Shown piece by piece: positions 33,507 through 42,283 of a stretch of DNA of 64,000 nucleotides. The notes below the pieces were generated by a model that saw only the letters and a program-made list of their open reading frames with translations, had not been told where the DNA came from and searched no databases. Within the stretch, counting starts at the first letter, position 1; each line of letters opens with the position of its first letter. The DNA comes from Pelagimonas phthalicica (GTDB taxonomy: Bacteria; Pseudomonadota; Alphaproteobacteria; Rhodobacterales; Rhodobacteraceae), in the NCBI RefSeq assembly GCF_004364805.1, contig NZ_SOAP01000001.1, positions 496,001 to 560,000 of the forward strand, read 5' to 3'. The translations under genes and the position numbers were made by a program.

Positions 33507-34322
33507 ATGACTGTCATGGACGGAACTCAAATCACGGAGGGGGCGGCACATGCCCCCTTCTACCTCCCCACCGGCGATGAATGCGAAATGTTCGCCGCCG
33601 CCAGCCAGAACAATCTGCCGGTCCTGCTGAAAGGTCCGACAGGCTGCGGGAAAACCCGGTTTGTGGCCCATATGGCCGCCAAATTGAACCGCAAGCTTTA
33701 CACCGTGGCCTGCCACGATGACCTGTCTGCCAGCGATCTGATCGGGCGCTACCTGCTCAAGGGCGGTGAAACCGTCTGGGTGGACGGCCCGCTGACCCGC
33801 GCCGTGCGCGAGGGGGCGATTTGCTACCTTGATGAGGTTGTTGAGGCCCGAAAAGATGTAACAGTCGTACTTCATCCGCTGACCGATGACCGGCGCATTC
33901 TGCCGTTGGATCGTACAGGCGAAGAGCTGGAGGCCGCACCGGGCTTTATGCTGGTGGCGTCCTATAACCCCGGCTACCAAAACATCCTGAAAACACTGAA
34001 ACCTTCGACGCGGCAACGCTTTGTGTCGATGGAATTCGACTTCCCCAGCCCCGCGCATGAGATCCCCGTGGTCGCACGCGAATCCGGCCTGGACGAAGAG
34101 CGCGTCAAACCCCTTGTCCGTCTTGCCAATAAGCTGCGCGACCTCAAGGGGCAGGACCTTGAGGAGGGTGTCTCGACCCGGTTGGTGATCTATGCGGCAA
34201 CGCTGATCAACCAAGGCATGCCGGTCGAGCGCGCCATTCTGGCCGCCATGATCGAACCGCTCAGCGATGACGCGGACGTGAAACGCGGGCTCCTCGATCT
34301 TGTCACTGCTATTTTCGGGTGA
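33507..34322 (+). CDS. norQ: NO reductase activation AAA+ ATPase NorQ
   Basis: A 271-residue MoxR-type AAA+ protein with Walker A GPTGCGKT and Walker B AICYLDEVVEA. With NorD it inserts the non-heme iron of NorB. The ATG at 33507 follows AAAGGAG closely; ATG 33516 is an alternative with more normal spacing. Its stop overlaps the norD frame. Confidence 0.92.
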   Translation: MTVMDGTQITEGAAHAPFYLPTGDECEMFAAASQNNLPVLLKGPTGCGKTRFVAHMAAKLNRKLYTVACHDDLSASDLIGRYLLKGGETVWVDGPLTRAVREGAICYLDEVVEARKDVTVVLHPLTDDRRILPLDRTGEELEAAPGFMLVASYNPGYQNILKTLKPSTRQRFVSMEFDFPSPAHEIPVVARESGLDEERVKPLVRLANKLRDLKGQDLEEGVSTRLVIYAATLINQGMPVERAILAAMIEPLSDDADVKRGLLDLVTAIFG

Positions 34323-34330
34323 GGCCAGTG

Positions 34331-36301
34331 GTGAGCACGATCGAAATTGAGCCATGGGAACCCGAAGAAACCGTCGGGAAGCTGTGGCACAATTATGCCA
34401 GTCGTCTGGACGCACCTGTCGTCCACGAAGGAGCCCGCGTCGACCTTACCGAGGTCGGCGGGCGACTGGCAGTCTTATTCCGGGGTTTGGGCGGCGATCC
34501 GTCGGTCGAACTTAAACCAGTTGGTGATGAGGTGTCTCATCACCGTCTGTCCCTGCGCCGCAAATTGGGCACCTGGGCCGAGGCCGTGCCGCGCGCCAGC
34601 TATGACGGGTTTGCCCTGCGCATGCCCGAAAGCCTCGCGGTGTTCCCGGCGCGCGAGGCAAACGCGGCGCTTTATCTGTGGCTGGCCGCTGCAGCGGCTG
34701 GGGCGGCGCAGGTTGAGTGCCTCAGCGAAGAAGACGACCCACTGCGCGCCGATATGGCGGGGCTTGGGGCCGCAATGCAGGTGATTGATAAGGCGCTGGA
34801 CATCGCACCGGGCTATCGCAAACTTTATGCTGATCTGCGAGAAGCGACTTTGTTGCTGCGCCGCACGCCAACCCTGCCTCCGGCAGAGGCTGCGGTTGAG
34901 GCGATTATCTGTCATCTGCTGGGGTCCGATGCGCCGCTGAATGACCGAGCGAAGGATATGTTGACTGCAATCCGGGCTGGCGAACTGTCCGACTGGCGCG
35001 CCCCGCGCGGCTACCTGCCCTTCCGCCCCATCGCCATCTGGCCCGATCTGCGCCCGGCTGACCGCTCGGAATCCATGACCGTGGACAACCCAGAAACCGA
35101 TGGGGAGACCGAACAAGGCGACACCGAAGAGGGCCGTGCCCGCAAAGCCCGTCGTCGCAAGGCCGATCAGGTCGAACGCCCCGACAGTTTCATTCTGCAC
35201 AAGTTCGAAGCCATCCTGAGCTGGGCCGAGTTCATGAACATCAACCGCCGGGTTGAAGATGACGAAAACGACGACGCCAAAAAGGCGGCGGATGATCAGG
35301 AAGAGATCGGGTTGGGGCAGATCAAACAGGCTCCGGCGACACGGTTAAAACTGCACCTCGATCTCGCCCCCGAAGACGTGGATCGCGAGATGTTATCGGC
35401 GGTCACCACCTATCCCGAATGGGATTGCCGCACCGGGACCTATCTGCGCAATCACTGTCGCGTTCTTGCCTCAAAGGCCGAGCCGGGCGATGTGGATGTC
35501 TTTACGCAGGACCCGAGGGCGCAGGCCCGTATCCGCGCCGTGCGCCGTCAGTTCGAAGCGCTGCGCCCCGGTCGCATCTCGACCCATGGCCATCCGGATG
35601 GAGATGAGCTGAACACCGAACGCGCTGTGCGCGCCCATGTGGATTTCATCGCCACCGGGGTCTCGGATGATCGCGTCTGGAACCAGACCCGCGCCGAAAA
35701 ACGCGATCTGGCAGTGTCGATCCTGCTGGATGTCTCGCGCTCAACCGAAAGCGCGATCCCCGGACATGGCCATGATGGTCGCCGAGTGATTGATGTGGAA
35801 CGCGAAGCCTTGGCGGCTTTTGCCTGGGGGCTGGATGCCTGCGGCGATGATTTTGCCATCAACGCCTTTAGCTCGCTGAAACGCGACCGGGTTTATGTGC
35901 AAGAGGCCAAAGGCTTTGACGAGCAGATGAGCAGACAGGTCGAGGGTCGGATTGGTGCGCTGCAACCGGGGTTCTACACCCGGCTAGGGGCGGCGATGCG
36001 CCATGTCTCCAAGGATCTCAGCAATCAGCCGCGCAAACGTCGTCTGCTGCTGGTGATTACCGATGGCAAGCCCAACGACCTCGACCATTACGAAGGCCGC
36101 CACGGCATCGAAGACAGCCGCAAGGCGGTGCAAGAGGCGCGCCGCGCCGGCCACGCAGTCTATGGCATTGCCGTGGATCGCGATGGCAAAAGCTGGTTCC
36201 CGCGCATCTTTGGCAAATCGGGCTATTCGCTGATCCCCGACCCGGACAAGCTTCTTGTCGCCCTGCCCCGCATCTATCGCGAGCTTGTGGGGGCGGGATG
36301 A
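34331..36301 (+). CDS. norD: NO reductase activation protein NorD
   Basis: A 656-residue protein with a C-terminal von Willebrand A domain (about residues 455-650) whose MIDAS motif reads DVSRSTES. The middle is acidic, with DDENDDAKK. NorD partners NorQ in maturation of the NO reductase. The most likely start is GTG 34331, placed 6 nt after GAGG; GTGs at 34328 and 34319 are also in frame. The stop overlaps norE as ATGA. Confidence 0.9.
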   Translation: MSTIEIEPWEPEETVGKLWHNYASRLDAPVVHEGARVDLTEVGGRLAVLFRGLGGDPSVELKPVGDEVSHHRLSLRRKLGTWAEAVPRASYDGFALRMPESLAVFPAREANAALYLWLAAAAAGAAQVECLSEEDDPLRADMAGLGAAMQVIDKALDIAPGYRKLYADLREATLLLRRTPTLPPAEAAVEAIICHLLGSDAPLNDRAKDMLTAIRAGELSDWRAPRGYLPFRPIAIWPDLRPADRSESMTVDNPETDGETEQGDTEEGRARKARRRKADQVERPDSFILHKFEAILSWAEFMNINRRVEDDENDDAKKAADDQEEIGLGQIKQAPATRLKLHLDLAPEDVDREMLSAVTTYPEWDCRTGTYLRNHCRVLASKAEPGDVDVFTQDPRAQARIRAVRRQFEALRPGRISTHGHPDGDELNTERAVRAHVDFIATGVSDDRVWNQTRAEKRDLAVSILLDVSRSTESAIPGHGHDGRRVIDVEREALAAFAWGLDACGDDFAINAFSSLKRDRVYVQEAKGFDEQMSRQVEGRIGALQPGFYTRLGAAMRHVSKDLSNQPRKRRLLLVITDGKPNDLDHYEGRHGIEDSRKAVQEARRAGHAVYGIAVDRDGKSWFPRIFGKSGYSLIPDPDKLLVALPRIYRELVGAG

Positions 36302-36852
36302 GCGAGCAAACCGCACCGCAGGGCATCGACGCCCTGCCCGGTGATCTGATGATGTGGGTTCTGATTGTCTCGGAGCTGTTGGTTTTCGGGGCTGGATTGG
36401 CGGCCTTCATGGCGGTGCGGGTCACGGACCCTGTCGGCTTTGCCGAGGCGCAAGGCCATCTCAACGCCACCGCCGCCGGGATCAACACCGTGGTTCTGGT
36501 CACCTCGGGTTGGTTTGCCGCACTGGCCCTGCGTTGTAGTGAGACCGGCCAAATTGGCCGGGCGCGGGGTTTGCTGGGTGCTGCCATGGTGTTGGGCCTG
36601 GTGTTTCTGGTGGTCAAATGGCTGGAATACGTCGCGAAATCGGAATTGGGGATCACCTTTGAAACCCATGATTTCTTTCTGTTCTATTACATGCTGACGG
36701 GTTTTCACGCCATGCATGTCATCGCTGGGATTGTCATTCTCGCCCTCGTTGCCTGGAAAATCAGCCCCCGCAATACCGAGGTTGGGGCCGCGTTTTGGCA
36801 TATGGTTGATCTGGTTTGGGTGCTGCTCTTTCCGATCATTTACCTGCTTTAG
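36298..36852 (+). CDS. norE: NorE, cytochrome oxidase subunit III-like
   Basis: A 184-residue membrane protein of the heme-copper oxidase subunit III family, with about five membrane segments and the HDFFLFYYMLTGFHAMHVIAG and FWHMVDLVWVLLFP signatures. NorE supports NO reductase activity in denitrifiers but is not part of the purified core enzyme. It is translationally coupled to norD. Confidence 0.9.
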   Translation: MSEQTAPQGIDALPGDLMMWVLIVSELLVFGAGLAAFMAVRVTDPVGFAEAQGHLNATAAGINTVVLVTSGWFAALALRCSETGQIGRARGLLGAAMVLGLVFLVVKWLEYVAKSELGITFETHDFFLFYYMLTGFHAMHVIAGIVILALVAWKISPRNTEVGAAFWHMVDLVWVLLFPIIYLL

Positions 36853-36861
36853 GTGTCTGCC

Positions 36862-37107
36862 ATGCCTGTTACCCAAGCCTGGCTGTCTCTTATCGCGCTG
36901 TCGCTCGGCTCCACCCTGCTGGCGCTGTTCGGAGCAAGCGGCATTTGGGCTGCTTTGGCGATGCTCGCCTTGGCCTGGATCAAAGCGCAGCTCATCTTGC
37001 GGGTCTATCTGAACCTGCAAAGCGCGCCCGGCTGGGGGCGCGGATTTGCCCTTGTTCTGGCGATCTATATGAGTGTTATCATGGGCTTGGCCGTGCTGGC
37101 CGGGTAA
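36862..37107 (+). CDS. norF: NorF, small membrane protein
   Basis: An 81-residue protein with about three membrane helices (MPVTQAWLSLIALSLGS...; IWAALAMLALAWIKAQLILRVY; FALVLAIYMSVIMGLAVLAG). It resembles NorF/cytochrome oxidase subunit IV-like proteins. The ATG at 36862 follows AGGTG; a GTG at 36853 directly after the norE stop is a less likely start. It is part of norCBQDEF. Confidence 0.8.
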   Translation: MPVTQAWLSLIALSLGSTLLALFGASGIWAALAMLALAWIKAQLILRVYLNLQSAPGWGRGFALVLAIYMSVIMGLAVLAG

Positions 37108-37122
37108 AAACAGGAGACCGCC

Positions 37123-37803
37123 ATGGAATGGATTGAATTCGCCGTTGCGATGCTGCTTTTCATGGGGTCACACCGGGTTCCAGCCGCACTTGGCGTCAAG
37201 GATGTGTTGGTGACCCGGCTTGGCACAATGGGCTACACGGCGCTGTTTTCATTGGGCTCGACCTTGCTGTTGCTCTGGGTGATCTGGGCGGCCGGGCGCG
37301 CGCCTTTTGTGCCGCTTTGGGACCAATCTGCGGCGTCGCGTTGGGCGGTCAATCTGGTGATGCCCGTCGTCATCTTGCTCGCAAGTTTTGGCGTCGCCGC
37401 GCCCAACCCCTTTGCCTTTGAGGGACGCAGAAGCGGCTTTGACCCTGACCATCCCGGCATTGTCGGGCTGACCCGACAGCCCTTGCTTTGGGCCCTGGCC
37501 CTGTGGTCGGGGGTGCATCTTTGGGCGAACGGAGATCTGGCCCATGTCATTCTGTTTGGTACTTTCGCGGCGTTTTCCGTGCTGGGCATGGGCCTGGTCG
37601 AGCGCCGCCGTGCGCGGATAATTGGGGCGGATTGGGGCCGTTTGTCTGCGCGCACCTCGCTGATGCCTTTTGCAGCCCTGATATCGGGCAAATGGCGGCC
37701 GCGTTCCTTGCCGTCATGGTTGCGTTTGACAATTGCGATCCTGGCCTGGGCGGCGGTGTTTCACCTGCATGAAGCGGTGATCGGGGTTCTGCCGGTGCCG
37801 TGA
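37123..37803 (+). CDS. nnrU: NnrU family membrane protein
   Basis: A 226-residue protein with six or so membrane segments. The N-terminal MLLFMGSHRVPAALGVKD and the central RHP-like LTRQPLLWALALWSGVHLWANGD segments match NnrU, a protein required for or co-regulated with nitrite/NO metabolism and related to 15-cis-zeta-carotene isomerase. AGGAGACCGCC precedes the ATG. It closes the nor operon, and family 2 repeat copy c follows the stop. Confidence 0.88.
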   Translation: MEWIEFAVAMLLFMGSHRVPAALGVKDVLVTRLGTMGYTALFSLGSTLLLLWVIWAAGRAPFVPLWDQSAASRWAVNLVMPVVILLASFGVAAPNPFAFEGRRSGFDPDHPGIVGLTRQPLLWALALWSGVHLWANGDLAHVILFGTFAAFSVLGMGLVERRRARIIGADWGRLSARTSLMPFAALISGKWRPRSLPSWLRLTIAILAWAAVFHLHEAVIGVLPVP

Positions 37804-37817
37804 GACTGGGTCGGGCG

Positions 37818-37886
37818 TGAGGGGCGCTGCCCCTCTTGGTCGCGAGGCGACCAATTCACCCCGGGATATTTTTGGCCCAAAGAAAC
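37818..37886 (+). repeat. Dispersed intergenic repeat, family 2, copy c
   Basis: GGGGCGCTGCCCC forms one hairpin and TTGGTCG / CGACCAA a second, followed by CACCCCGGGATATTTTTGG and CCCAAAGAAACG. It lies between the convergent ends of nnrU and the DUF4202 gene and could serve as a bidirectional terminator. Confidence 0.75.
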
Positions 37887-37908
37887 GCAGGCAGCCTTTG
37901 ATAGCAGT

Positions 37909-38472
37909 TCAGTCTCGGAACATGGCTGCAAAAGGTTCCGGAAGGTCGAACTCCTGCAAGGCACGGGCGCGGCCGTCAACCGACATTTTCGCCGCCGTGC
38001 GTTCAACAATACGGGGCAACGCTTCGGGTTTTTGTGTGTCGGCGAAGGGCGAGAAATACCATTTCAGAAAGGTGAAACAGATCACATCCTCGAGCGCCTG
38101 CACCTCATCGTCGCGCTTGATGCCTTCTTTGCGCAGCAAGACACCGACGCGCTCTTGTGCCGTCTCGTCATAACCGGCCTCGGCCATGATCCCGGCGACG
38201 CGTTCGCCGTGGCGGCGCCCCTGTTCCTTACGCCAAGCGAAGTAACCGGCGCGGCCTTCGGGATAGTCTTTGCGCGGTAATTTCCAGCGTTCCACATGTT
38301 GGCCGCGGCTGGCGATTTTCAACACATCCGAGGCATCAGGAAACAGGCGATCGAGCTCAGAGCTCATGCGTTCGCCATAAAGACGCGCGGCGGGCTCGCC
38401 ATCCTCCAATGTTGGATCAGCCGCATTGGCCGCATCAATCAACGCGATGGCTTTGTTCAGATCTCCGGCCAT
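37909..38472 (-). CDS. DUF4202 family protein
   Basis: A 187-residue cytoplasmic protein (MAGDLNKAIALIDAANAADP...) with the DUF4202 signature. It shows HVERWKLPRKDYPEGRAGYFAWRKEQGRRHGE and later DEVQALEDVICFTFLKWYFSPFA, with spaced His residues that could bind metal. Genes of this family often accompany denitrification or sulfur loci; the function is unknown. It lies downstream of and codirectional with the Dnr/NnrR-type regulator (18-bp gap). Confidence 0.75.
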   Translation of the reverse strand: MAGDLNKAIALIDAANAADPTLEDGEPAARLYGERMSSELDRLFPDASDVLKIASRGQHVERWKLPRKDYPEGRAGYFAWRKEQGRRHGERVAGIMAEAGYDETAQERVGVLLRKEGIKRDDEVQALEDVICFTFLKWYFSPFADTQKPEALPRIVERTAAKMSVDGRARALQEFDLPEPFAAMFRD

Positions 38473-38490
38473 ATCAGCCCCCTTGTTTTC

Positions 38491-39189
38491 TTAGCGGCCC
38501 CAGGCATTTGCCGGGTCTTCCTCGGCATAGGCGCGCAATTGTTCGACGTCCGAGATTTCCGCCTTGTTCTGTTTGATCTTGACCCCATGCGCCTTGAGCG
38601 CGCCAAAGGCGCGGCTGAGGCTTTCGGGTTTCATACCCAGACGCCCGGCAATCAGCACCTTGTCATAGGGCAGGACAACTTCGCAGCTGCCCATCTCGCA
38701 TTTGGACAGCTCTAGCAGGAATTCCGCCACGCGCTGTGCGCCAGTACGCGCCTTGAGCGCTTCGACCTGGCCGACCAGACTGTGCAAATGGGCAAAGGTG
38801 GCCGACAGGATCGACACGGCCATTTCCGGGTTGGAGCGGATCATATGCAGGAAATGGTCGGCCTCGATGCGCGCTACGCGGCAATTGGTGACCGCCTCGG
38901 CAGAGACCGGATAGGTGTCATGGCGAAAGGCCACCGCCTCGCCAAAGCTGCGGCCTTTGGTAAAGACGCCAACCACCGCCTCGGACCCATTGCGGGCAAT
39001 GCGGTAGAGTTTCACCCAGCCATCCAGCACGATATAGATCGCGCTTGCCCGCTCCCCTTGCAGGAACACCGTGGCCCCTCGATCAAATTCGCGGGCCTGG
39101 GCGCGCTGTAACAACAGCTCCCGCGCCTCTGGCGACATGCCTTCGATCAACAGCGATGAGGCGGCGATTTCAAGATCTTCTGGTTTCAT
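38491..39189 (-). CDS. Crp/Fnr-family regulator, Dnr/NnrR type
   Basis: A 232-residue regulator with a cyclic-nucleotide-binding-like sensor domain (about residues 20-140) and a winged helix (about 150-225). The recognition helix reads LIAGRLGMKPESLSRAFGAL; the E-SxSR pattern is the one that contacts TTGA half-sites in Fnr and Dnr. It lacks the N-terminal cysteine cluster of Fnr, which points to the NO-sensing Dnr/NnrR branch. Boxes of the right type lie before nap, nnrS and norC. ATG 39189 is chosen over the GTG at 39195. Confidence 0.82.
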   Translation of the reverse strand: MKPEDLEIAASSLLIEGMSPEARELLLQRAQAREFDRGATVFLQGERASAIYIVLDGWVKLYRIARNGSEAVVGVFTKGRSFGEAVAFRHDTYPVSAEAVTNCRVARIEADHFLHMIRSNPEMAVSILSATFAHLHSLVGQVEALKARTGAQRVAEFLLELSKCEMGSCEVVLPYDKVLIAGRLGMKPESLSRAFGALKAHGVKIKQNKAEISDVEQLRAYAEEDPANAWGR

Positions 39190-39300
39190 GGACACGGATT
39201 ATTGGCGGGCCGATAAGGCATTGCTATTTGCCCTTTTTGTATTGCTGATTGAGCCCGCCATGTCGAGGGCGTGGCCCGCCAAATCCGTGAATTGCCAGGA

Positions 39301-40785
39301 TCAAAAGGCCTGTGCGGCGCTAACGGCACGTTTCCACGCGCCATATTTGCGATCACGGGTCTCGGCCTCCATCTGGGGTTGAAACCGGTTTTCCAGCGCC
39401 CAGGTTTTGGCGAACCCGGCTTGGTCCGGATAGATCCCAGCCCGTTGTCCCGCCAGCCAGGCCGCGCCCATTGCGGTGGTTTCCAAGACCTCGGGGCGAT
39501 CAACCGGCGCGTCCAGAATATCGGAGAGGAATTGCATTGCCCAATCCGACGCGCTCATCCCGCCATCAACCCGAAGGGCCGTATCCCCAGACGTGCCCCA
39601 ATCGGCCTGCATAGCCTCCAATAGATCGCGTGTCTGGTAGCCGACGCTTTCCAGCGCCGCGCGAGCAAACTCTTCGGGGCGCGAACCGCGGGTCAGGCCA
39701 AACACTGCGCCGCGACATTCCGCGTTCCAATAGGGCGCGCCCAGCCCGGTAAAGGCCGGGACAAGGATCACATCCTGATTGTCATCCGCCTGTTCAGCCA
39801 GGGCCTGCGTTTCTGGGGCGGAGTTGATTATCTGCAACCCATCACGCAACCATTGCACCACCGCACCGGCAATAAAGATCGAGCCTTCGAGCGCATAAGT
39901 CGGTTTGCCATCAAGCTGATAGGCGATGGTGGTCAGCAGGCGATTTTTAGACGCAACCGGTGTGTCGCCGGTATTGAGCAGCGCAAAACAGCCCGTGCCA
40001 TAGGTGGATTTCAGCATACCCGGTTCGAAACAGGCCTGCCCGATTGTAGCTGCCTGTTGATCACCCGCCACGCCCAGAATGGGCAGTTCGGCCCCCAGCA
40101 ATTCGGCTTTGGCCGTACCAAAATCAGCCGCGCAGTCGAGCACCTCGGGCAGCATCTGCATCGGGATTTTCAACAGCTCGCAAATCTGCGACGACCATTG
40201 GCCAGAGCGGATATCGTAGAGCAAGGTGCGCGCCGCATTGGTGGCGTCGGTCACATGACGGTCACCGCCTGTCAGGTGCCAGATCAGCCAGCTATCCACG
40301 GTGCCAAAGGCCAGTTCGCCTGCTTCGGCACGCGCACGCGCCCCATCAACATTGTCCAGGATCCAGGCCAGCTTGGTGCCGCTGAAATAGGGATCAAGCA
40401 AAAGGCCGGTGGTCTCGGTGACCATTGCCTCATGCCCAGCCGCCTTGAGGCTTTGACACATGTCAGAGGTGCGGCGATCCTGCCAGACGATGGCGTTGTG
40501 GATGGGTTCACCGGTGGCGCGATCCCAAACAACGGTGGTCTCGCGCTGATTGGTGATGCCGATGGCTGAAATGTCGTTGGCCGCGATCCCGGCCTGAGCG
40601 ATGGCCGCTTTACAGGTGGCCAGGGTGGTGGTCCACAGGTCCATGCAATCATGCTCAACCCAGCCAGAATCCGGGAAATGCTGGGTGAATTCCTCTTGCG
40701 CGCTTGCGGTGATCTTGAGATCGCCATCAAAGACAATCGCCCGGCTGGACGTCGTCCCCTGATCAATGGCCAGAACAAAGCCCAT
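39301..40785 (-). CDS. glpK: Glycerol kinase GlpK
   Basis: A 494-residue FGGY-family kinase that phosphorylates glycerol to sn-glycerol 3-phosphate. Motifs include the N-terminal phosphate loop [30 protein letters not shown], and the adenine-binding [11 protein letters not shown]. The ATG at 40785 follows GGAGGGG. A strong 11-bp palindrome resembling a GlpR operator lies 20 bp upstream. No facilitator gene (glpF) is adjacent. Confidence 0.95.
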   Translation of the reverse strand: MGFVLAIDQGTTSSRAIVFDGDLKITASAQEEFTQHFPDSGWVEHDCMDLWTTTLATCKAAIAQAGIAANDISAIGITNQRETTVVWDRATGEPIHNAIVWQDRRTSDMCQSLKAAGHEAMVTETTGLLLDPYFSGTKLAWILDNVDGARARAEAGELAFGTVDSWLIWHLTGGDRHVTDATNAARTLLYDIRSGQWSSQICELLKIPMQMLPEVLDCAADFGTAKAELLGAELPILGVAGDQQAATIGQACFEPGMLKSTYGTGCFALLNTGDTPVASKNRLLTTIAYQLDGKPTYALEGSIFIAGAVVQWLRDGLQIINSAPETQALAEQADDNQDVILVPAFTGLGAPYWNAECRGAVFGLTRGSRPEEFARAALESVGYQTRDLLEAMQADWGTSGDTALRVDGGMSASDWAMQFLSDILDAPVDRPEVLETTAMGAAWLAGQRAGIYPDQAGFAKTWALENRFQPQMEAETRDRKYGAWKRAVSAAQAF

Positions 40786-40804
40786 TTTCCCCTCCACTTT
40801 CGTC

Positions 40805-40828
40805 AGTTTTCGAAATTTTTCGAAAACT
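40805..40828. promoter_or_regulatory. GlpR-like operator upstream of glpK
   Basis: AGTTTTCGAAA, two bases, TTTCGAAAACT: a perfect 11-bp inverted repeat with TTCG/CGAA cores, 20 bp before the glpK ATG. DeoR-family GlpR proteins bind operators of this kind. Confidence 0.6.
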
Positions 40829-40887
40829 AGCCCAATTCGAACAAGGAGGCCATAGAAAAGCGCGCGGTTTTCCGTTCTGAGATACGT

Positions 40888-41490
40888 TTAGGCCAGCCCT
40901 TTGTCACGGGCGATCATGGCCACATGGGTACGATTGCGCGCGCCCAGTTTGCGGCTCAGGGTTTTGACATGCAGCTTGACCGTCACCTCTTGCAGATCAA
41001 GGTCACGGGCGATTTCCTTGTTCGCTTTGGCCTCGCATATGCCGCGCAACACGTCCAATTCGCGCCGTGTCAGCATCCCGGCCTCATCGCTGGGCTTTTG
41101 CTGCATGAATTCGACGGGGGCATAGACCTCACCCGCGGCCATGAAACGGGCCGCGGTCAGCAGCGATTTCGCGCTTAGCGTCTTGGGAATAAAACCTTGT
41201 GCCCCAGCCTGAAGCGCCGCATCCGCCACCTCGCGCGAGGCGCTGCCGGAGATGATGGCCACTGGCCGCCCCTCATTGGCTTCTTTCATGCGGGCGAGCC
41301 CTTCAAGCCCATTCATGCCCGGCATATTGTAATCCAACAGAACCAAATCAAAACTGCCGCCGCTGACAGCCGCCTCAACCGCATCATCCAAGGTGGAGAC
41401 TGTGACGACCTCATCCCCTTCATTTCCGGTCAAATAGGCGGCGATGGTATCGCGGACCAGATCATGGTCATCTGCTAACAGAATGCGCAT
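40888..41490 (-). CDS. NarL/LuxR-type response regulator
   Basis: A 200-residue response regulator. The receiver domain (about residues 1-120) has DD near the N-terminus, the phospho-acceptor Asp in LLDYNMPGMNG, and the conserved Lys in FIPKTLS. A LuxR-type helix-turn-helix follows (about 138-198; LTRRELDVLRGICEAKANKEIA and EVTVKLHVKTLSRKLGARNR). The start at 41490 has GTGGA 9 nt upstream; ATG 41499 is also possible. It is divergent from, and presumably the partner of, the hybrid kinase at 42284. Confidence 0.88.
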   Translation of the reverse strand: MRILLADDHDLVRDTIAAYLTGNEGDEVVTVSTLDDAVEAAVSGGSFDLVLLDYNMPGMNGLEGLARMKEANEGRPVAIISGSASREVADAALQAGAQGFIPKTLSAKSLLTAARFMAAGEVYAPVEFMQQKPSDEAGMLTRRELDVLRGICEAKANKEIARDLDLQEVTVKLHVKTLSRKLGARNRTHVAMIARDKGLA

Positions 41491-41728
41491 TCGGTTCATT
41501 CCACTTCAGGCCTTTTGGCCACTTATTGTTATACTCTCACGAGAAGGTTAACATTGGTTATGCCCGTTTGGGACGCTGTTGCCGCTTACATGCCAGACCG
41601 TCACGTTCCATGCCCTAGCCTGCCACCCTATACGAAAGAGAGCAACAGGTATCCGCCTGCACCTATCAACATTAAAGAGCCACTGACCACACTTGCGGCC
41701 ACCTATTCTTGGTGGAAAGTACCTAAAT

Positions 41729-42238
41729 ATGATTCGTTTTTTGCGCAGCTGCTTTGTTTTCCTTGTTTTCTTTGGTGGCGTGCAGGCACAAGCAGATGAA
41801 ATGCCCATCCCGACCGGTCCTGTTATCCTACAGATGTCCGGCGAGATTTCGCGCCACAATAACGAAGATTTGGCCGAATTCGATCTGGAAATGCTACAGG
41901 CCCTGCCCCGCACCGAATTGCGCACCACCACGATCTGGACAGATGGGATGCAGGAATTTGTCGGCGTCGAATTGGGCGACCTGCTTGACTATATCGGCGC
42001 GAATGGAACGGTTATCGACGCCTGGGCCATCAACGACTATTACGCCGAAATACCGCTGACGGATGCGGTTCCCGGCTCGGCCCTGATTGCCTATCAGCGC
42101 AACGGAAAACCCATGTCCGTGCGCGACAAGGGGCCTTTGTGGATCATTTACCCCTATGATCACTCCTCGGATTTTCGCACCGAAGTCTATTTTTCCCGCA
42201 GTGTCTGGCAGTTGAACCGGTTGGAGGTTCTTCGCTAA
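41729..42238 (+). CDS. Exported SUOX-fold protein without a Mo-ligating Cys
   Basis: A 169-residue protein with a Sec signal (about residues 1-22, ending VQAQA). The mature part resembles the oxidoreductase molybdopterin-binding (SUOX-like) domain: VILQMSGEISRHNN, FVGVELGDLLDYIGANG, and the C-terminal DKGPLWIIYPYD. The mature region contains no cysteine, so it cannot bind molybdenum as the enzymes do. It sits 45 bp upstream of a hybrid sensor kinase and may be its periplasmic ligand-sensing partner; that is inference. Confidence 0.68.
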   Translation: MIRFLRSCFVFLVFFGGVQAQADEMPIPTGPVILQMSGEISRHNNEDLAEFDLEMLQALPRTELRTTTIWTDGMQEFVGVELGDLLDYIGANGTVIDAWAINDYYAEIPLTDAVPGSALIAYQRNGKPMSVRDKGPLWIIYPYDHSSDFRTEVYFSRSVWQLNRLEVLR

Positions 42239-42283
42239 GGTCGCGGAGACCAAACAAAGAAACAAGCCAGACAGGATCCCCCG

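Noticed and set aside
31670-37107. Complete denitrification to N2
   Set aside because: Nitrous oxide reductase (nosZ) and associated genes are not in this window, and no nitrite reductase nirS or nirK is present either.
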